DNA of 16,813 bases from CAILHX01 sp036561085 (GTDB lineage: Bacteria; Pseudomonadota; Gammaproteobacteria; Burkholderiales; Methylophilaceae). Positions within the stretch are counted from its first letter, which is position 1, and every line of letters begins with the position of its first letter. The notes below the pieces were generated by a model that made no database searches, was not told the DNA's origin, and saw only the letters and a list, made by a program, of their open reading frames with translations. The position numbers and the translations under genes were made by a program. Of this stretch, positions 13,553 to 16,813 are shown one piece after another. The stretch covers positions 1-16,813 of the forward strand of contig DATBPY010000150.1 of the NCBI GenBank assembly GCA_036561085.1, written 5' to 3'.

Positions 13553-13972
13553 ATGCAACGCTTAAATACGATATTCGGCCGCGAGCCAAGTCTTAAAGGC
13601 ATTTCTGCACAAGCAGAGAAACTGTCGGCGACGCAAAAAATATGGGCGGCGATCGCTCCCCCCCCGTTCGGTCAACAGTGCCACACCGGCTTGGTGCACG
13701 ATGGTCAATTAACCCTCTACACCAGCAGTGGTGCGGTTGCCGCTAAGCTGAAATTGCTGATCCCCAACCTGCTGAAAAAGATGCAAAAACACGGCTTAGA
13801 AGTTACTTCAATTCGGGTCGAAGTGCAAGTGAAATCGCAACCCCGCGCCCGTATTAGAGAGAGACTCCCCTTGAGTCGAAATGCCGCAAAAAAACTGCTG
13901 GAATTCGCCCAGAACCTGCCGGACTCACCCCTGCAACAAGCATTGGCCCGCATGGCAAAACGTGTCGCCTGA
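13553..13972 (+). CDS. dciA: DUF721/DciA-like protein, candidate replicative helicase loader
   Basis: A 139-residue DUF721 protein. Bacteria without DnaC or DnaI commonly load the replicative helicase DnaB with DciA, whose conserved part is the DUF721 domain. Residues ~28-90 show the domain's character: a conserved tryptophan (KIWAAIAPP), an exposed strand CHTGLVHDGQLTLYTSSGAV, and a helix AAKLKLLIPNLLKKMQ. After that the chain is basic (SQPRARIRERLPLSRNAAKKLLE), suited to DNA or acidic partners. It is somewhat shorter than the 150-180 residues usual for proteobacterial DciA. Its place beside secA and an M23 gene matches Pseudomonas, where a dciA-type gene lies by lpxC and secA. The start at 13553 is the only reasonable ATG. 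It converges with dacB. Function is inferred from family and place, not from a catalytic motif. Confidence 0.7.
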   Translation: MQRLNTIFGREPSLKGISAQAEKLSATQKIWAAIAPPPFGQQCHTGLVHDGQLTLYTSSGAVAAKLKLLIPNLLKKMQKHGLEVTSIRVEVQVKSQPRARIRERLPLSRNAAKKLLEFAQNLPDSPLQQALARMAKRVA

Positions 13973-14000
13973 GGCAAGTAATTTTGCACTACTTCTGCCT
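13972..14000. terminator. Hairpin between the DciA-like gene and dacB
   Basis: AGGCA-AGTA (13972-13980) pairs with TACT-TGCCT (13990-14000) with a two-base bulge (13994-13995) and a nine-base loop. It spans the 16-base gap of two convergent genes and could stop transcription from both sides, but no strong T-run is present. Weak evidence. Confidence 0.3.
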
Positions 14001-15392
14001 GTATACCCACTCCAGCAAAGCATCCATCGCCTCACGCGAAGCTGCAGCCTTGACGTGATTCACCATGAATACCACTACCCAACGCCTGCCTTGTGCATCC
14101 AGCACATAACCGGCCATACTCTTCACGCCGTCCAGCGAACCGGTCTTGATATGCGCCTGACCTGCCGACGAAGTGTTGCGTAAACGCAACGCCATGGTGC
14201 CATCCACTCCGGCGATGGGTAGAGATGACATCAATTCCGACATGACGGCATGACGCCACGCGCGCAATAGCAATTCTCCCAGGTGCTGGGTACTGATACG
14301 TTCATTGCGCGACAGTCCCGCGCCATTCTCTATCACCAACTCGTTGAAATCGCCACCATTGGCGGTCAGCCAGGCATGAATGGCCGCGGCGCCCTTATCT
14401 ACGTTGCCCGGCATACCACTTTGCTCCGCTCCCAACGTCAATAAAATCTGCCGGGCCATGACATTGTTACTATTCTTGTTCACCAAGCGGATCACATCCG
14501 CCATAGGTAAAGAAACAGCCTGCGCTAGCAAGTGTGCATGCGGAGGGACGCTCCCTACCTTTACCGTGCCTTTCAAGCTACCGCCCATCTCCTGCCAATA
14601 CTGGCTGAATAGCTGTGCGGTATAACTATTGCCGTCAAACAGACTGAGCTCTAGGGATTTTTCACCGCAAGACGATGCATAGCGGCCGGCGAACGTGACA
14701 GTCACGATTTGACCCTCATGTTGCACAGTGCGCGTGAGGCTCTGATTCCAATCACCGCATGCAGCTGAAACGACTTGTATCTGATTGATGATGTGCAGTT
14801 GCGGGAGTGCCGGGTCGACGATCAGTTCTACGCGACCGGCACTCGGCCTGAAGGTGAATGATATGGCCTTGAAATTGACCAATAATGCGTCAGGCAAGGC
14901 ATTGTAGGCACGGTCGGATTGGCCGTCGAATTCGCCTGGGTCGGACAAAGGCACCTCAAAAAAACTGTTGTCCAGTATCAGATCCCCGCGAATCTCGCGT
15001 ACCCCTCTGATACGTAAGTCATGCAATAGCGCCCAGAACCTATCCAGGGTCAGGGCGGGATCGCCGTACCCTTTTATGATCAGGTCGCCGTCCAGCACGC
15101 CATCTTGCAAGTTGGCAGCACTTAATGCATCGGTATGCCATGTATACGACGGGCCTAACAACTCAAGCGCGGCAGAAGTAGTCAGCAACTTCATGGTCGA
15201 AGCCGGGTTCATGGCACGGCTGGCGTTATGCATGATCAACGGTTCAGCCCCATCCACTTTTTGTACCATCACTCCTACTGCGTCTTGCGGGATCCCGGCA
15301 TCGCGCAAAGCTTTGATGACCGGTGCAGGCAAGCCCTCCGCCCATGCAGGGGCGATAAATAGGCAGGCCAAACATATGATCCAATAGCGCAT
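13989..15392 (-). CDS. dacB: D-alanyl-D-alanine carboxypeptidase/endopeptidase, PBP4-type
   Basis: A class C low-molecular-mass penicillin-binding protein (peptidase family S13) that trims D-Ala or cuts 4,3 cross-links in periplasmic peptidoglycan. From ATG 15392 it has 467 residues (E. coli 477); a TTG at 15413 would add seven. The signal peptide is residues 1-18 (ending PAWA). All three active-site motifs are present: SxxK as Ser65-Thr-Met-Lys68 in NPASTMKLLTT, SxN as Ser308-Asn-Asn310 in VNKNSNNVMA, and KTG at 416-418 in HIKTGSLDGVKSMAGY. The long insert between SxxK and SxN (~85-290) holds the extra domains II and III seen in PBP4. Two cysteines (212 and 242) in that insert may form a disulphide. 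It stands alone, divergent from the SDR gene. Confidence 0.95.
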   Translation of the reverse strand: MRYWIICLACLFIAPAWAEGLPAPVIKALRDAGIPQDAVGVMVQKVDGAEPLIMHNASRAMNPASTMKLLTTSAALELLGPSYTWHTDALSAANLQDGVLDGDLIIKGYGDPALTLDRFWALLHDLRIRGVREIRGDLILDNSFFEVPLSDPGEFDGQSDRAYNALPDALLVNFKAISFTFRPSAGRVELIVDPALPQLHIINQIQVVSAACGDWNQSLTRTVQHEGQIVTVTFAGRYASSCGEKSLELSLFDGNSYTAQLFSQYWQEMGGSLKGTVKVGSVPPHAHLLAQAVSLPMADVIRLVNKNSNNVMARQILLTLGAEQSGMPGNVDKGAAAIHAWLTANGGDFNELVIENGAGLSRNERISTQHLGELLLRAWRHAVMSELMSSLPIAGVDGTMALRLRNTSSAGQAHIKTGSLDGVKSMAGYVLDAQGRRWVVVFMVNHVKAAASREAMDALLEWVYRQK

Positions 15393-15441
15393 AACGGCAT
15401 CATAGCGCAACAAGCCGCTGTCTTTACATTGAGCCTTGTCA

Positions 15442-15471
15442 TTGACCCCGCCATCATGCGCTCTGTATAGT
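15442..15471 (+). promoter_or_regulatory. Sigma70-type promoter of the SDR gene
   Basis: TTGACC (15442-15447), an 18-base spacer and TATAGT (15466-15471) match the -35 and -10 consensus at five of six bases each, the best promoter I see in the window. The start would be near 15478, about 39 bases before the ATG at 15517. Confidence 0.7.
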
Positions 15472-15516
15472 TTCGGTCACACATTCACATAACAGCAAAT
15501 TAAGAACCTTACCCCG

Positions 15517-16353
15517 ATGCCTCATGTTCTCATTGCCGGATGCGGCGACTTGGGTGGCAAACTGGCAGAACTGTTGGTAGCCTACGGTGCCGAAGTCACC
15601 GGTTTGCGCCGTAGCGACAAGCCCTTACCCTCCGGCGTACAAGCCGTCATCGCCGATGTCACACGGGCAGAATCGCTGCAGGGGCTGGCTGAGGTGAAGC
15701 CGGATTTCCTGGTCTACTGCGTCGCAGCCGGCGAACAAACCGATGAAAACTACCGCGCTATTTACGTACAAGGCTTGTACAACGTGCTCCTAGCGCTTGC
15801 TCCGGCGCAGAGTCTGAAGCATGTATTCTTTGTTTCCAGCACGCGCGTCTACGGCCAGAAAGCAGAGACCATACTCAACGAAGCCATTCCGGCACAAGCT
15901 GCAGATTTCGGTGGTGAACGCTTACTGGAAGCCGAATACTTACTCAGCAACCTGCCATGCCCCAGCACTGTGCTACGCCTTTCGGGTATTTACGGCGAAG
16001 GTCGCACCCAGATGATCAAACTCGCTCGCCAGCCCGAGTTGTGGAAGCGGCAGAACCCATGGACCAACCGTATCCACCGGGATGACGCCGCACGATTCAT
16101 CGCGTTCCTGCTGGATCTGGTAATTAAAAAAGAGCCTGTAGACCCTTGCTACATCGTCACCGACAGCCGTCCTGCCCCGCAGTGGGTGGTGTTATTGTGG
16201 ATCGCCAAGGAACTGAAAATGGATACCAACGGCCTCACTGCGCCGCCCATCAAGGGTGGTAAGCGGCTCAGTAATTTCAGGATGCGTCTTACCGGCTTCG
16301 AACTGAAATATGAAGATTACCGAGCCGGATATCCGACCCTATTAAAGAAGTAG
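15517..16353 (+). CDS. NAD(P)-binding atypical SDR protein, YeeZ-like
   Basis: A 278-residue Rossmann-fold protein of the extended/atypical SDR type, similar to E. coli YeeZ. The dinucleotide-binding loop GCGDLG is at residues 8-13, followed by VTGLRRSDKPLP, where the arginines suggest NADP preference. A central HVFFVSSTRVYG segment corresponds to the SDR catalytic strand, but the standard YxxxK is not kept (VYGQKAE), as in other SDR_a5 members, so the enzyme may not act as an ordinary epimerase. ERLLEAEYLL and RLSGIYGEGR follow, as in YeeZ. No signal peptide is seen; it should be cytoplasmic. The ATG at 15517 has only a weak AAGAA site, but a good promoter lies upstream. The last 12 bases overlap the end of the convergent bioA. 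Substrate unknown. Confidence 0.8.
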   Translation: MPHVLIAGCGDLGGKLAELLVAYGAEVTGLRRSDKPLPSGVQAVIADVTRAESLQGLAEVKPDFLVYCVAAGEQTDENYRAIYVQGLYNVLLALAPAQSLKHVFFVSSTRVYGQKAETILNEAIPAQAADFGGERLLEAEYLLSNLPCPSTVLRLSGIYGEGRTQMIKLARQPELWKRQNPWTNRIHRDDAARFIAFLLDLVIKKEPVDPCYIVTDSRPAPQWVVLLWIAKELKMDTNGLTAPPIKGGKRLSNFRMRLTGFELKYEDYRAGYPTLLKK

Positions 16354-16813
16354 TTTGAATAAGCCTAGCGCCAATAGGCTCATCTGCTCTTCATCCAGGA
16401 TGTAGGGCGGCATCAGATAAACCGTATTGCCTATCGGCCTGAGCAGTAAACCTTCCAGCAAAGCCGCCTGGTAAAAACCACGGGCAAAATCTGCATCAGC
16501 AGTCTCTACTTCAAACGCCCATATCATGCCCAAGTGACGGAAGTTGCGTACTTTGGGATGAGTGATGACAGGAGTAAGCAACTCATTCAATTGCGCGGCT
16601 TTAAGCCGGTTGGCTTTGAGCACTTGATCCTGCTCGAAAATATCCAATGTCGCCAATGCGGCGCGGCAAGCCAGCGCATTTCCGGTATAGCTGTGGGAAT
16701 GTAGAAAGCCTTTGATGGTTTGATCGTGATAAAAAGCCTGATATATCTGATCGGTGGTAAGGACGACTGATAATGGCAAGTAGCCGCCAGTGATGCCTTT
16801 GGACAAACAAATG
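16342..16813 (-). CDS. bioA: Adenosylmethionine-8-amino-7-oxononanoate aminotransferase, C-terminal part
   Basis: BioA, a class III PLP aminotransferase of biotin synthesis that converts KAPA to DAPA using S-adenosylmethionine as amino donor. The window keeps about 157 C-terminal residues; the N-terminal two-thirds lie beyond the right edge, so the true start is not here and the in-frame TTG at 16806 is internal. The visible segment begins ICLSKGITGG, whose Lys is the Schiff-base residue for PLP, then YLPLSVVLTTDQIYQAFY and FLHSHSYTGNALACRAALATL, the strongest BioA signature. The C-terminal LLLRPIGNTVYLMPPYILDEEQM segment completes the small domain. It converges with the SDR gene and overlaps it by 12 bases. 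Whether other bio genes are near cannot be seen. Confidence 0.93.
   Translation of the reverse strand, partial: ICLSKGITGGYLPLSVVLTTDQIYQAFYHDQTIKGFLHSHSYTGNALACRAALATLDIFEQDQVLKANRLKAAQLNELLTPVITHPKVRNFRHLGMIWAFEVETADADFARGFYQAALLEGLLLRPIGNTVYLMPPYILDEEQMSLLALGLFKLLL

Noticed and set aside
13495..13602. N-terminal extension of the M23 gene to position 13602
   Set aside because: The extra residues have no family likeness and would overlap the start of the divergent DciA-like gene; the ATG at 13494 begins a standard membrane-anchor sequence.
16362..16380. AGCCTA/TAGGCT inverted repeat as a terminator for the SDR gene
   Set aside because: It is inside bioA coding sequence, has six pairs only, and no T-run follows in either direction.

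Overview
The window looks like ordinary chromosomal DNA of a Gram-negative betaproteobacterium. Nitrosomonadales (Gallionella/Sideroxydans-like) is my guess, from protein resemblance, moderate base composition and gene order; no marker in the window settles it. It is gene-dense, with no gene-free stretch above about 200 bases. I saw no tRNA or rRNA gene, mobile element, CRISPR array or attachment site.

Layout. (1) Positions 1-1238: a truncated leftward gene with a glycosyltransferase-like N-terminus, then a rightward gene for an unrecognised secreted, propeller-like protein. (2) Positions 1308-8259: a long leftward run, read from 8259 down: tsaB-rimI-family 4 uracil-DNA glycosylase joined by two ATGA overlaps; lemA and two TPM-domain genes, the last pair joined by TAATG; proS overlapping a lytic transglycosylase gene by 13 bases; and a DUF1097 membrane protein gene with its own candidate promoter, structured leader, strong Shine-Dalgarno and terminator. 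(3) Positions 8356-9231: rightward kdoO (Kdo hydroxylase), convergent with and sharing stop-codon bases with arfB. (4) Positions 9228-13494: leftward M23 peptidase gene-secA-DUF1289 small gene-arfB. (5) Positions 13553-16813: rightward DciA-like DUF721 gene, leftward dacB (PBP4), a rightward YeeZ-like atypical SDR gene with a good sigma70-type promoter, and the C-terminal part of leftward bioA, cut by the window edge.

Functional themes are envelope building and remodelling (Kdo hydroxylase, PBP4, lytic transglycosylase, M23 peptidase, SecA export, LemA/TPM proteins) and translation quality (ProS, TsaB, RimI, ArfB). The M23-secA-DciA neighbourhood resembles the lpxC/secA region of other proteobacteria, with the M23 gene where Escherichia coli has secM.

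I found no convincing new multi-gene system. The points most worth a second look are the secreted orphan at 360-1238, the folded leader ahead of the DUF1097 gene, a hairpin just before the secA start codon, and the 59-residue DUF1289 gene between secA and arfB. Several genes have likely starts downstream of the longest open frame; these are given in the entries.
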